Below are positions 7,643 to 14,382 of a stretch of 26,125 nt of DNA, piece by piece (the first letter of the stretch is position 1; the number at the start of each line of letters is the position of its first letter). The notes below the pieces were generated by a model. It did no database searches. It was not told the origin of the DNA and was given only the letters and a program-made list of their open reading frames with translations. The stretch spans positions 1 to 26,125 of the forward strand of contig UQSK01000026.1 in NCBI GenBank assembly GCA_900543605.1, in the 5' to 3' direction. The position numbers were made by a program, and so were the translations under genes. The stretch is from an uncultured Collinsella sp. Its GTDB lineage: Bacteria > Actinomycetota > Coriobacteriia > Coriobacteriales > Coriobacteriaceae.

Positions 7643-7705
7643 ATGAGAAGATCTCTTCCCCGCCGTGCAAACCTTATACCCAACAAGAAGCCCGTCCGAA
7701 TTTGA
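7643..7705 (+). CDS. Possible 20-residue leader peptide upstream of the MscS gene
   Basis: ATG at 7643 has AAGGAAA about 5 nt upstream and opens a 20-codon frame (MRRSLPRRANL, ending KKPVRI) with TGA at 7703-7705. The peptide is strongly basic with five Arg and two Lys. Its last eight codons form the left arm of the 24-bp inverted repeat at 7676-7729 and its stop codon is in the loop, so ribosome passage would affect the hairpin. No homology is recognised and chance is a real alternative. Confidence 0.3.
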   Translation: MRRSLPRRANLIPNKKPVRI

Positions 7706-7729
7706 TCGGACGGGCTTCTTGTTGGGTAT
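7676..7729. repeat. 24-bp perfect inverted repeat, terminator- or attenuator-like
   Basis: The sequence at 7676-7699 is the exact reverse complement of 7706-7729, separated only by ATTTGA. The GC-rich core is GAAGCCCGTCCGA. It is not followed by a U-tract on the plus strand. It ends 34 nt before the MscS start codon and does not share the GGACAG loop of neighbouring hairpins, so it is a separate element. Confidence 0.85.
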
Positions 7730-7762
7730 CATGGTTGAACGATCATGAGGAGGTTTCCCTAC

Positions 7763-8530
7763 ATGGAATTGTTTGAGCCAATTCTTCATTTCTTTGCACA
7801 ACGATGGGTCCACAACACCATCTGGGCAGGTATCTTGGCCATCGGCACCGCCGTTGCCGCCAAGATCGCGTCCAAGACCCTGTACCACCTGCTCAACCGC
7901 GACGATAACCCACTCCCTTCATCAAGCATCTTCATCAACATCGCGCGCGCTGTCATCTGGATGATCGGAGGCAGCTTTATCCTCGACAACTGCTTTGGCA
8001 TTAACGCAAACGCCCTCGTCGCCGCTCTTGGCGTCGGCGGCATCGCCATCTCGCTCGGCTTTCAGGACACGCTGTCAAACCTTATCGGTGGCATGCAGGT
8101 GACCTTTATGGGCATCATCAAGCCCGGCGATAATATCGAGGTCGGCGGCGTGTCAGGCGTGGTCCAAGACATCACCTGGCGCCATACGACCATCGAGGAC
8201 GCCTGTGGGCAGACCATCATCGTCCCCAACTCCAACATCTCCAAGAACACGCTCGTGCATTTGATGCCCTTTGGGCGCGTAGCCGTCCCCGTCGCGGTGA
8301 AGGACACGTCCAAGTGGGCTTCACTGGACGCGCTGGCAGATGAGCTCACCGACGCCACCAAGGCCGCCGTGCTTCCCATCTCGGGCTTTGACAAGGAGCC
8401 GTATGTGCTCTTTAGCGAGATCGGCGACTTTGGCATCAAGGGCAAGATCATCTTTATCGTCAGCGACGACAGCGCCACCTTTACGGCAGCCGACGCCTGC
8501 ATCCGCGCCATCGCCCCCATCATCGCCTAA
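7763..8530 (+). CDS. MscS-family small-conductance mechanosensitive channel
   Basis: A 255-residue protein with hydrophobic segments in the first ~110 residues and the MscS signature region. The pore-lining helix reads ALGVGGIAISLGFQDTLSNL and is followed by the beta domain GDNIEVGGVSGVVQDITWRH and VPNSNISKN. Channels of this family open on membrane tension and release solutes during hypo-osmotic shock. It is at the short end of the family, with a minimal N-terminal membrane part. The ATG at 7763 has AGGAGG at 7748-7753; the upstream ATG at 7745 overlaps that site. The stop codon overlaps hairpin repeat copy 3. The 24-bp inverted repeat and possible leader peptide just upstream may influence its expression. 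Confidence 0.9.
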   Translation: MELFEPILHFFAQRWVHNTIWAGILAIGTAVAAKIASKTLYHLLNRDDNPLPSSSIFINIARAVIWMIGGSFILDNCFGINANALVAALGVGGIAISLGFQDTLSNLIGGMQVTFMGIIKPGDNIEVGGVSGVVQDITWRHTTIEDACGQTIIVPNSNISKNTLVHLMPFGRVAVPVAVKDTSKWASLDALADELTDATKAAVLPISGFDKEPYVLFSEIGDFGIKGKIIFIVSDDSATFTAADACIRAIAPIIA

Positions 8531-8568
8531 AACCACCACAAAGAGGACAGGCACCTTTGTGGTGGTTT
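8530..8568 (+). repeat. GGACAG-loop hairpin repeat, copy 3; also terminator of the MscS gene
   Basis: AAACCACCACAAAG (8530-8543) and CTTTGTGGTGGTTT (8555-8568) form a perfect 14-bp stem with loop AGGACAGGCAC. It starts at the last base of the MscS stop codon. It is nearly identical in sequence to copy 4 at 11404-11450, which is inverted relative to it. Confidence 0.85.
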
Positions 8569-8624
8569 CGCATCGTGGTACCATGGTTCATATCGTTGTT
8601 TAAACGACTAAGGGAGTAGACACC

Positions 8625-10541
8625 ATGGAAGAGGCCTATCGTCAAGCACGCAAGCGCGGCGAGCAGGGACGCCGTCGCGCCATTAGTCAAAGCGAGCACC
8701 CGTACCTTACGGACCTCGACAGCCTCGTTGCCCAGCTCCCCTTAGGTCAGCGAGAGAGCGTCGGCCTGAGGGACATTCCACTCGAAATGGTCGTCGGCAC
8801 GGTCACCAAAGGCCGTCAGTCTGCCTTTTCGTGTAACTTTATGCCCCTGCTGCCGTTTAACACCGAGTTCGCCCGCAAGTGGTCCAACCTCTACGACATC
8901 CAGGTGACCGAGGGCTATCGCGACCCCATCATCGTCACCGAGTTCATGCATCGGTTCTATGTCCAGGAAGGCAACAAGCGCGTCAGCGTCCTCAAATTCC
9001 TGGACGCCCCGACGGTTTCGGCCAAGGTCACCCGTCTCTACCCCGGCAAATGGGATTCCGTCGAAAGCCGCCTGTACAGCGAGTTCTGCGCGTTTTGGCG
9101 CGTCTGCCCCCTATACGAGATCGAGTTCTCGCGTGAGGGAAGCGACGAAACGCTCGCCAAGATGCTCGGTCAGAACCTTATCGAAAAATGGCCGCAGAAA
9201 AAGGTCGACTACCTGCGCCACACCTTCTTGCTCTTTAAGCGCGCCTACCTTCGCGCCGGCGGCGACCATCTGGACATTACACCCGCCGACGCAATGCTCG
9301 TATACCTCAATGTGTACAACCAAGACCGTCTGCTGGACACGCCGACGGACATCGTCGTAAACCGCCTGTGCAAGATTTGGCGCGAGTTGGTCATTGCCGG
9401 CAAAAGTGATGAGGAGAAGGTCGATCTTGTCGAGGCACCGAGCGTCGATGAGGAGGAGTTACCCTCCAAGTCCACCTCCGGCGTGTTCAACTTCTTTATG
9501 GGCAAGACCGTTTATTCGGCGGCCAACCCCCTGCGCATCGCCTTTATCCATGAATTCCCCTGTGCATCGTCGAGCTGGGACAGCTTGCACGACCAAGGGC
9601 GTCAGTATCTCGATGAGCACTTTGGCGGTATCGTGCGCACCGAGGCGTTCGAGGACTGCCACGATCCGGACGCGTTCTACGCCGCCGCGGAAACGGCTGT
9701 CAAACATGGAGCAAACGTCATCTTCTCGACCTCGCACCGCCTGATGGAATACACGCTCAGGGCTGCCGTTGAGTATCCTCGGGTTCGGTTCCTCAACTGC
9801 TCTATCGGCCTTCCCCACCAAAGCGTCCGTTCGTACTTTGGCAAAATGTACGAGGCCAAGTTCCTCCTGGGCGCCCTTGCCGCCAGCATGGCGGACAACC
9901 ACCGCATCGGTTACCACGCGTCGGTCTTCGCCTCAGGCGCGCTCAGCGAGATCAACGCCTTTGCCATCGGCGCCTCGCTGCTCGACCCTCGCGCGCAGGT
10001 AATCCTCACCTGGGGCGATGTGCCCGCCGGCGGTCTTGCCGAGGCCATGTGCCGCGAAGGCGTGAGTGTTATGACCGGCGCCGACATGTCAAAGTCGCTC
10101 GAAGACCCCACGGCCTACGGACTTCACCGCCTGGTCGATGGCAAGGTCGTCGGCATCGCCATGCCGGTATGGAACTGGGGTCGATACTACGAGCTTATCG
10201 TGCGAAGCCTGCTGCATGGCACCTGGGATGAGACCAGTGACGATAGCCAGGTTCGCGCCGTCAACTACTGGTATGGTATGAGCTCGGGCGTTATCGACAT
10301 TCGCTACGCTCCGGGCCTGCCTTATCAGACGCGCAAGCTTGTTCAGCTGCTCCGCAATGGCATCGTCGAGGGCTCCATCAATCCATTTGGCGGCGAACTC
10401 CATAGCCAAGACGGCGTGGTGCAAATCGAGGGCTTTCCCCCGCTGCCGAGCACGCAGATTGTCGAGATGAATTGGCTGGCCGACAACGTGGTGGGCACCA
10501 TTCCGCAGCCCAGCGATGAGCCGAAGGTCCGCGCCCTATGA
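8625..10541 (+). CDS. Cytoplasmic ParB-like / BMP (PnrA-type) fusion protein
   Basis: A 638-residue protein with no signal peptide or lipobox. Residues ~50-130 contain a ParB/sulfiredoxin-like segment: DPIIVTEFMHRFYVQEGNKR followed by VSVLKFL. The EGNKRV motif (115-120) corresponds to the DGxHRV-type phosphate-binding turn of ParB N-domains. Residues ~130-280 are helical. From about residue 300 (NPLRIAFIHEFP) to ~590 the sequence follows the BMP/PnrA substrate-binding family, with NVIFSTS, YPRVRFLNCS and AKFLLGALAASMA as recognisable blocks. BMP proteins normally bind nucleosides outside the membrane; without an export signal this one more likely senses a nucleoside-like ligand inside the cell. 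The ATG at 8625 has GGGAG 9 nt upstream. The last 4 nt overlap the next gene (ATGA), indicating a functional partnership with the phosphoesterase. Confidence 0.75.
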   Translation: MEEAYRQARKRGEQGRRRAISQSEHPYLTDLDSLVAQLPLGQRESVGLRDIPLEMVVGTVTKGRQSAFSCNFMPLLPFNTEFARKWSNLYDIQVTEGYRDPIIVTEFMHRFYVQEGNKRVSVLKFLDAPTVSAKVTRLYPGKWDSVESRLYSEFCAFWRVCPLYEIEFSREGSDETLAKMLGQNLIEKWPQKKVDYLRHTFLLFKRAYLRAGGDHLDITPADAMLVYLNVYNQDRLLDTPTDIVVNRLCKIWRELVIAGKSDEEKVDLVEAPSVDEEELPSKSTSGVFNFFMGKTVYSAANPLRIAFIHEFPCASSSWDSLHDQGRQYLDEHFGGIVRTEAFEDCHDPDAFYAAAETAVKHGANVIFSTSHRLMEYTLRAAVEYPRVRFLNCSIGLPHQSVRSYFGKMYEAKFLLGALAASMADNHRIGYHASVFASGALSEINAFAIGASLLDPRAQVILTWGDVPAGGLAEAMCREGVSVMTGADMSKSLEDPTAYGLHRLVDGKVVGIAMPVWNWGRYYELIVRSLLHGTWDETSDDSQVRAVNYWYGMSSGVIDIRYAPGLPYQTRKLVQLLRNGIVEGSINPFGGELHSQDGVVQIEGFPPLPSTQIVEMNWLADNVVGTIPQPSDEPKVRAL

Positions 10542-11248
10542 AAATCCTTGCCGTAGCCGATACCGAAGAACGATGCCTTTGGGAATGCTTTCACAAGGAA
10601 CGCTTTGAGGGTGTTGACCTGATTTTGTCAGCTGGCGATCTGGACCCGGACTATCTTGAGTTTTTGGTCACCGTCATCAACAAGCCGCTCATCTACGTGC
10701 GCGGCAACCACGATGACCGCTATGCACGTCATGCACCGGGTGGATGCATCTGCGTCGAAGACACCGTGTACGTGTATCGCGGCGTCCGCATTGCGGGGCT
10801 TGGCGGCTCCATGCGCTATCGAGACGGTGCCAACATGTATAGCGAGCGCGAGATGGCCAAGCGCATGCGCAAGCTGTCGCGTAAAATCAGGATGGTCGGC
10901 GGCTGCGACATCTTGCTCACCCATGCACCCGCCGCCGGTGTGGGCGATCTGGATGATCTGCCACATCGAGGATTCGAATGCTTTAACACAGCGCTCGAGA
11001 CCTGGAATCCCGACTATATGGTGCACGGGCATGTGCACCAATGCTATGGTCGCGACTTTCAGCGTGAGCGTCGGCATGCATGCGGGGCAACAATCATCAA
11101 CGCCTGCGGCTATACGCAGTTTGAGCTCGACCAGACGCGCTACCCCGCACGTGGCTGGCAGGCAGCCTGGCTCAATTCGCAAACCATGCGCCGCGAGCTC
11201 AAGCGCCACGAGGCCATCGAGTCCTCTACCGCCAGAACACCCTGGTAA
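10538..11248 (+). CDS. Calcineurin-like metallophosphoesterase with non-canonical first motif
   Basis: A 236-residue cytoplasmic protein with the conserved blocks of the calcineurin-like phosphoesterase fold: SAGDLDPDYL (D34), VRGNHDDR (N57, H58, D59), LTHAPAAGVGD and HGHVHQCYG. These residues coordinate two metal ions in the family. The first motif is unusual. Most members begin with D-x-H, whereas here MKILAVADTEERCLW supplies D8 but has Glu at the His position. A lineage of such proteins exists in Firmicutes and Actinobacteria, so this is probably a stable variant rather than a defect. It starts with ATG overlapping the TGA of the ParB/BMP-like gene, so the two are translationally coupled. 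The substrate is not known; a nucleotide or phospho-nucleoside would fit the partner. Confidence 0.82.
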   Translation: MKILAVADTEERCLWECFHKERFEGVDLILSAGDLDPDYLEFLVTVINKPLIYVRGNHDDRYARHAPGGCICVEDTVYVYRGVRIAGLGGSMRYRDGANMYSEREMAKRMRKLSRKIRMVGGCDILLTHAPAAGVGDLDDLPHRGFECFNTALETWNPDYMVHGHVHQCYGRDFQRERRHACGATIINACGYTQFELDQTRYPARGWQAAWLNSQTMRRELKRHEAIESSTARTPW

Positions 11249-11278
11249 CCACCTTTAAGGCTTGACGCTGCGCCGGCC

Positions 11279-11364
11279 CCGAGCACCCCATCTCGCCCCT
11301 CAAGCCGTCGCTCGCGTACCAAAGTACGCGTTGCTCCTCTTTCGGGGCGACCTGGGGCACTTGG
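11279..11364 (-). repeat. 86-nt hairpin element, copy A
   Basis: Read on the minus strand from 11364, this begins CCAAGTGCCCCAGGTCGCCC and ends GGGGTGCTCGG. It aligns without gaps to 18661-18746 at about 71 of 86 identical positions. Outer arms pair with each other and the centre GCGTACTTTGGTACGC forms a second small hairpin. It lies between the metallophosphoesterase gene and hairpin repeat copy 4. Confidence 0.8.
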
Positions 11365-11403
11365 AACCGGCTCGCTGCGATGCCATACCATTGACGCCAA
11401 AGT

Positions 11404-11450
11404 GCCAAAACCACCACAAAGGTGCCTGTCCCCTTTGTGGTGGTTTTGGC
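11404..11450 (-). repeat. GGACAG-loop hairpin repeat, copy 4
   Basis: GCCAAAACCACCACAAAGG (11404-11422) and its exact complement (11432-11450) form a 19-bp perfect stem. The loop read on the minus strand is GGACAGGCA, so this copy is oriented opposite to copies 1-3. It lies between two convergent transcription units and could help terminate both. Confidence 0.85.
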
Positions 11451-11460
11451 CCGAGATAGC

Positions 11461-11500
11461 AAGAAACCCGGTCCTGTACGAGGCAGAACCGGGTTTCTTT
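11461..11500. terminator. Bidirectional terminator between the phosphoesterase gene and rplA
   Basis: AAGAAACCCGGT (11461-11472) pairs with ACCGGGTTTCTT (11488-11499), 12 bp with a 15-nt loop. T-rich flanks follow the stem on the plus strand (CTTT) and are contained in the stem end on the minus strand. It lies 36 nt after the rplA stop. Confidence 0.8.
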
Positions 11501-11535
11501 AGCAATGCTTGCTTTGCTCAGACAGTAACTAGCAG

Positions 11536-12243
11536 TTACTCAGCCAGGAAGTCACGCTGGACAGCGGGATCGACCTTGACGCCAGGGCCCATGGTGGAAG
11601 ACACGGAGATGGACTTGACGTACTTGCCCTTAGCAGAAGAGGGCTTGACGCGCAGGATCTCGGTGTACAGGGCAGCGTAGTTCTCGACGAGCTGCTGCTC
11701 AGAGAAGGACTTCTTGCCCAGGGGCACGTGGCAGATGCCGTAACGGTCGGCGCGGTACTCAACGCGGCCGGCCTTGAGCTCGGAGACCATCTTGGCGACG
11801 TCCATGGTCACGGTGCCGAGCTTGGGGTTCGGCATGAGGCCACGGGGACCAAGAATCTTACCGATGCGGCCAACCTTGGCCATCATGTTCGGCGTAGCGA
11901 TAGCGGCGTCGAAGTTGATCTCGCCCTTCTGGATCTGGGCGACGAGCTCGTCGGAACCGATGATGTCGGCGCCGGCAGCCTCGGCCTCGCGAGCCTTCTC
12001 GCCCTCGGCGAAGACGGCAACACGAACGGTCTTGCCGGTGCCGTGGGGCAGGGAGATGGAACCACGGATGTTCTGGTCAGCCTTACGAGTATCGATGCCC
12101 AGACGGAAGTGGGCCTCGACGGTCTCGTCGAACTTGGCGGTGTCGAGCTCCTTGATGAGCTTGGCAGCCTGAAGGGGGGTGTAGAGCGTGGCGCGGTCGA
12201 TCTTCTCGGCAGCGGCGTTATAGCTCTTACCATGCTTAGCCAT
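11536..12243 (-). CDS. rplA: 50S ribosomal protein L1
   Basis: A 235-residue protein of the usual L1 length. It binds 23S rRNA at the L1 stalk and helps eject deacylated tRNA; in many bacteria it also represses its own operon by binding mRNA. Recognisable blocks are AKHGKSYNAA at the start, the L1 core ADIIGSDELVAQIQKGEINF with MPNPKLGTVT, and KGKYVKSISVSSTMGPGVKV near the end. I chose the second ATG (12243) because AGGAGG lies about 8 nt upstream; the first ATG at 12249 is only 2 nt from that site. It is the last gene of the rpmG-secE-nusG-rplK-rplA series in this window; the rplJ/rplL genes that often follow are absent here. Confidence 0.96.
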   Translation of the reverse strand: MAKHGKSYNAAAEKIDRATLYTPLQAAKLIKELDTAKFDETVEAHFRLGIDTRKADQNIRGSISLPHGTGKTVRVAVFAEGEKAREAEAAGADIIGSDELVAQIQKGEINFDAAIATPNMMAKVGRIGKILGPRGLMPNPKLGTVTMDVAKMVSELKAGRVEYRADRYGICHVPLGKKSFSEQQLVENYAALYTEILRVKPSSAKGKYVKSISVSSTMGPGVKVDPAVQRDFLAE

Positions 12244-12316
12244 GTGCATTACCTCCTGTGGTTAAACGGGCGTGAACCCTCCCACATCGTATCGTGTGCC
12301 CTATTGCACACATATA

Positions 12317-12342
12317 ACGGGCGCCTCGGTCGGGGCACCCGT
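12317..12342 (-). promoter_or_regulatory. Hairpin in the rplK-rplA intergenic region
   Basis: GGCACCCGT (12334-12342) and ACGGGCGCC (12317-12325) form a 9-bp stem including one G-U pair, with an 8-nt loop. On the minus strand it begins about 19 nt after the rplK stop and about 100 nt before rplA. It has no U-tract, so it could be an RNA-processing or L1-feedback structure rather than a terminator. This is inference. Confidence 0.4.
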
Positions 12343-12360
12343 CATTACCTAAAGAAATCG

Positions 12361-12789
12361 CTACTCAGCGATGGTGACGCCCATGGAGCGGGCGGTACCG
12401 GCGATGATCTTCTTGGCGGCGTCAATGTCGTTGGCATTGAGGTCCGGCATCTTGATCTCGGCGATCTTGGTGAGCTGCTCCTGGGAGAGCTGACCAACCT
12501 TGTCGGCCTGGGGCTTAGCGGAACCAGACTTGAGGTTCAGCTCCTTCTTGATGAGGTGAGCGGCCGGCGGAGTCTTGGTGATGAAGGAGAAGGACTTATC
12601 CTCGTAGACAGAGATCTCAACGGGGATGATGTCGCCCTTCTTGTCCTGCGTCTCGGCGTTAAAGGCCTGGCAGAACTGCATGATGTTCACGCCAGCAGCG
12701 CCCAGGGCGGGGCCGACGGGAGGAGCGGGGTTAGCTGCACCAGCAGGAATCTGGAGCTTAATGACGTTGGCAACCTTCTTCTCAGCCAT
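12361..12789 (-). CDS. rplK: 50S ribosomal protein L11
   Basis: A 142-residue protein, standard length for L11, which binds the GTPase-associated region of 23S rRNA and contacts elongation factors. Typical blocks are KLQIPAGAANPAPPVGPALG with NIMQFCQAFNA in the N-domain, and the C-terminal rRNA-binding domain ending GTARSMGVTIAE. The second ATG (12789) is chosen because AAAGGA at 12796-12801 then has a 6-nt spacer; the first ATG at 12795 would abut it. It follows nusG after about 120 nt and precedes rplA. Confidence 0.96.
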   Translation of the reverse strand: MAEKKVANVIKLQIPAGAANPAPPVGPALGAAGVNIMQFCQAFNAETQDKKGDIIPVEISVYEDKSFSFITKTPPAAHLIKKELNLKSGSAKPQADKVGQLSQEQLTKIAEIKMPDLNANDIDAAKKIIAGTARSMGVTIAE

Positions 12790-12909
12790 GGTCATTCCTT
12801 TCGAATCACGAGTGTGAAGTACTTGCTATATCGTAAGCACGCACGTGTTAGAAGCACTCCTGAGATGAGCAGTCACAGAAGAAGCACGCTCGCGCGAACG
12901 GACGAAAAC

Positions 12910-13446
12910 TTAAGCGATGACAGCGACCTGGTTAAAGTCGAGCTCGACCGGCGTCTCGCGGCCAAAGATCATCAGCGTGACCTTAAGCTTGCCAGCCTCG
13001 GTGTTAACCTCGGAGACCTTGCCATCAAAGTCGGTAAGCGGACCATCGGTGACGCGGACGGACGTGCCGACCTGAATATCAACCGAGGTGCGCTTGGGCG
13101 AATCGCCCTTACCGGGACGACGAGTCATCTTGTTGTACTCGTCGCGGGAAAGCGGAGCGGGCTTGCCGTTGCCGCCCAGGAAACCGGTGACGCCAGGCGT
13201 GTTACGAACACACGTCCAAGCATCGTCATCCATCTCCATGCGGACCAGGACATAACCCGGGAAGATCTTGGAATCCTTGGTCTCACGCTTGCCACCCTCT
13301 TTAATCTCGGTGACACGCTCCATAGGAATCTCGATATCAAAGATACGGTCCTGCATGCCCATAGTCTCGATGCGATGCTCGAGATCGGACTTAACGCGGT
13401 TCTCGTATCCAGAGTAAGTGTGAACGACGTACCAACGCTTAGACAT
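12910..13446 (-). CDS. nusG: Transcription termination/antitermination factor NusG
   Basis: A 178-residue protein with the NusG N-terminal domain (KRWYVVHTYSGYENRVKSDL, then FPGYVLVRMEMDDDAW and NTPGVTGFLG) and a C-terminal KOW motif (VRVTDGPLTDFDGKVSEVN). It binds RNA polymerase and links it to Rho or to the ribosome. The ATG at 13446 lies 3 nt after the secE stop, and its ribosome binding site (GAGGGG) is inside the end of secE, so the two are co-translated. Confidence 0.96.
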   Translation of the reverse strand: MSKRWYVVHTYSGYENRVKSDLEHRIETMGMQDRIFDIEIPMERVTEIKEGGKRETKDSKIFPGYVLVRMEMDDDAWTCVRNTPGVTGFLGGNGKPAPLSRDEYNKMTRRPGKGDSPKRTSVDIQVGTSVRVTDGPLTDFDGKVSEVNTEAGKLKVTLMIFGRETPVELDFNQVAVIA

Positions 13447-13449
13447 GGT

Positions 13450-13788
13450 TTAGCCCCTCAATCCAGAGAACAGAGCAAGAGCCTCGCCAAAGCCAGCATC
13501 GAGCAGAGCGATGACGACGCCGACGACGATCAGAGAAGCGCAAACGACGACGGAGTAGTTCACGAGCTCCTTCTTATCGGGCCACGTGACACGCTTCATT
13601 TCGGACTTGACCGAAGCGAAATACTTCTTGGTGCGGGCGAAGAAACCAGGCTTCTCGTTCTTCTTGGACTTCGCAGCCTTCTCGTTCTTCTTGGCAACGG
13701 CCTTCTTGGCCTCAACCTTGGAGTTGGCGGCAGCGTTGTTGGCAGGCGCCTGCTGCTGAGCCTTCTTCTTGTTCTTCTTGTTGGCCAT
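13450..13788 (-). CDS. secE: Preprotein translocase subunit SecE
   Basis: A 112-residue protein with the single-helix architecture of Gram-positive SecE and an unusually long basic N-terminal half. Residues 1-~50 are rich in Lys, Asn and Ala (MANKKNKKKAQQQ). The conserved amphipathic segment FASVKSEMKRVTWPDKKELV precedes one transmembrane helix (VVVCASLIVVGVVIALLDAG). It forms the SecYEG channel with SecY and SecG. An AGGTAACCC-type ribosome binding region precedes the ATG at 13788. It is followed directly by nusG. Confidence 0.94.
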   Translation of the reverse strand: MANKKNKKKAQQQAPANNAAANSKVEAKKAVAKKNEKAAKSKKNEKPGFFARTKKYFASVKSEMKRVTWPDKKELVNYSVVVCASLIVVGVVIALLDAGFGEALALFSGLRG

Positions 13789-13827
13789 TTGGGTTACCTC
13801 CGCGCAATGCGCTTATACATGAGTAAA

Positions 13828-13855
13828 CCGTAAGCCCCCAATTGGGAGCTTACGG
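13828..13855 (-). terminator. Hairpin between tRNA-Trp and secE
   Basis: On the minus strand CCGTAAGC (13855-13848) pairs with GCTTACGG (13835-13828). The interior CCCAATTGGG can pair as well, giving a long stem followed by TTTACT. It lies 10 nt after the encoded CCA of tRNA-Trp. It may be a partial terminator or a 3' boundary for tRNA processing within the operon. Confidence 0.6.
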
Positions 13856-13864
13856 AATAATGAC

Positions 13865-13940
13865 TGGCACGCCAGGAAGGACTCGAACCCTCAACACTCG
13901 GTTTTGGAGACCGATGCTCTACCAATTGAACTACTGGCGT
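13865..13940 (-). tRNA. tRNA-Trp (anticodon CCA)
   Basis: Read on the minus strand the sequence folds as a 76-nt cloverleaf. The acceptor stem is ACGCCAG/CTGGCGT, the anticodon loop CTCCAAA has anticodon CCA, and the T-loop is GGTTCGAGTCC. The discriminator is G and the 3' CCA is encoded (13867-13865). Its location between rpmG and secE is conserved in several Gram-positive groups. Confidence 0.95.
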
Positions 13941-13953
13941 ATGTGACTAGAGA

Positions 13954-14103
13954 CTAGCGAGTCTCTTTGTGCAGCGTGTGGTGACGGCACCAGGGGCAAT
14001 ACTTCTTGATCTCCATACGATCAGGCATGGTCGACTTGTTCTTGGTGGTCGTATAGTTGCGGCGCTTGCACTCAGTGCACGCAAGAGTAACTAGAGTACG
14101 CAT
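13954..14103 (-). CDS. rpmG: 50S ribosomal protein L33 (zinc-ribbon form)
   Basis: A 49-residue protein read on the minus strand from ATG at 14103 to TAG at 13954. It starts MRTLVTLACTECKRRNY and ends CRHHTLHKETR. The two cysteine pairs CTEC and CPWC mark the zinc-binding (C+) form of L33. The C+ form implies zinc-dependent expression is possible in species that also carry a C- paralogue, but none is in this window. GAAAGG lies upstream of the start. It is the first gene of the unit that continues with tRNA-Trp, secE, nusG, rplK and rplA. Confidence 0.93.
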   Translation of the reverse strand: MRTLVTLACTECKRRNYTTTKNKSTMPDRMEIKKYCPWCRHHTLHKETR

Positions 14104-14148
14104 GTATCCTGAACCTTTCATTTCCGCCCCGTACGGGCACGAGTTGAT

Positions 14149-14178
14149 ACTTTATCAGCTCTACGTAAGTGCTGTCAA
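14149..14178 (-). promoter_or_regulatory. Promoter of the rpmG-tRNA-Trp-secE-nusG-rplK-rplA unit
   Basis: On the minus strand a consensus TTGACA (14178-14173) and TAAAGT (14154-14149) are separated by 18 nt. The 18 nt ending just past the -35 box, GAGGTTTTCGTTGACAGC, are identical to the promoter at 15980-16009. Confidence 0.8.
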
Positions 14179-14319
14179 CGAAAACCTCGAATCAATTGGT
14201 TCTCGGTGAACCCATTCATATTTGGAACACATCAATGGAGCCAACGAGATCTAATCGACGGTGCACCCAGGACCATTATCGATCCTCTCGACACCAGCAA
14301 CGGCTCAATATCCATTGCA

Positions 14320-14355
14320 GAAAAGAACCCGGCACCCATATAAGTGCCGGGTTCT
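14320..14355 (-). terminator. Rho-independent terminator of tuf
   Basis: AGAACCCGGCAC (14355-14344 on the minus strand) pairs perfectly with GTGCCGGGTTCT (14335-14324), loop of 8 nt, followed on the minus strand by TTTTCTGC. It begins 28 nt after the tuf stop. Confidence 0.9.
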
Positions 14356-14382
14356 CTAAGTCAGCTATATCAAAGAGCTAAT

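Noticed and set aside
11728..13833. A 701-codon plus-strand open frame across rplA-rplK-nusG-secE
   Set aside because: It is antisense to four well-supported genes and its Leu/Gly/Asp-rich translation matches the shadow of high-GC coding sequence; no family features.
13789..13864. A separate strong promoter for secE
   Set aside because: TATAAG follows the hairpin on the minus strand but no -35 box at suitable distance is visible; read-through from the rpmG promoter is simpler.
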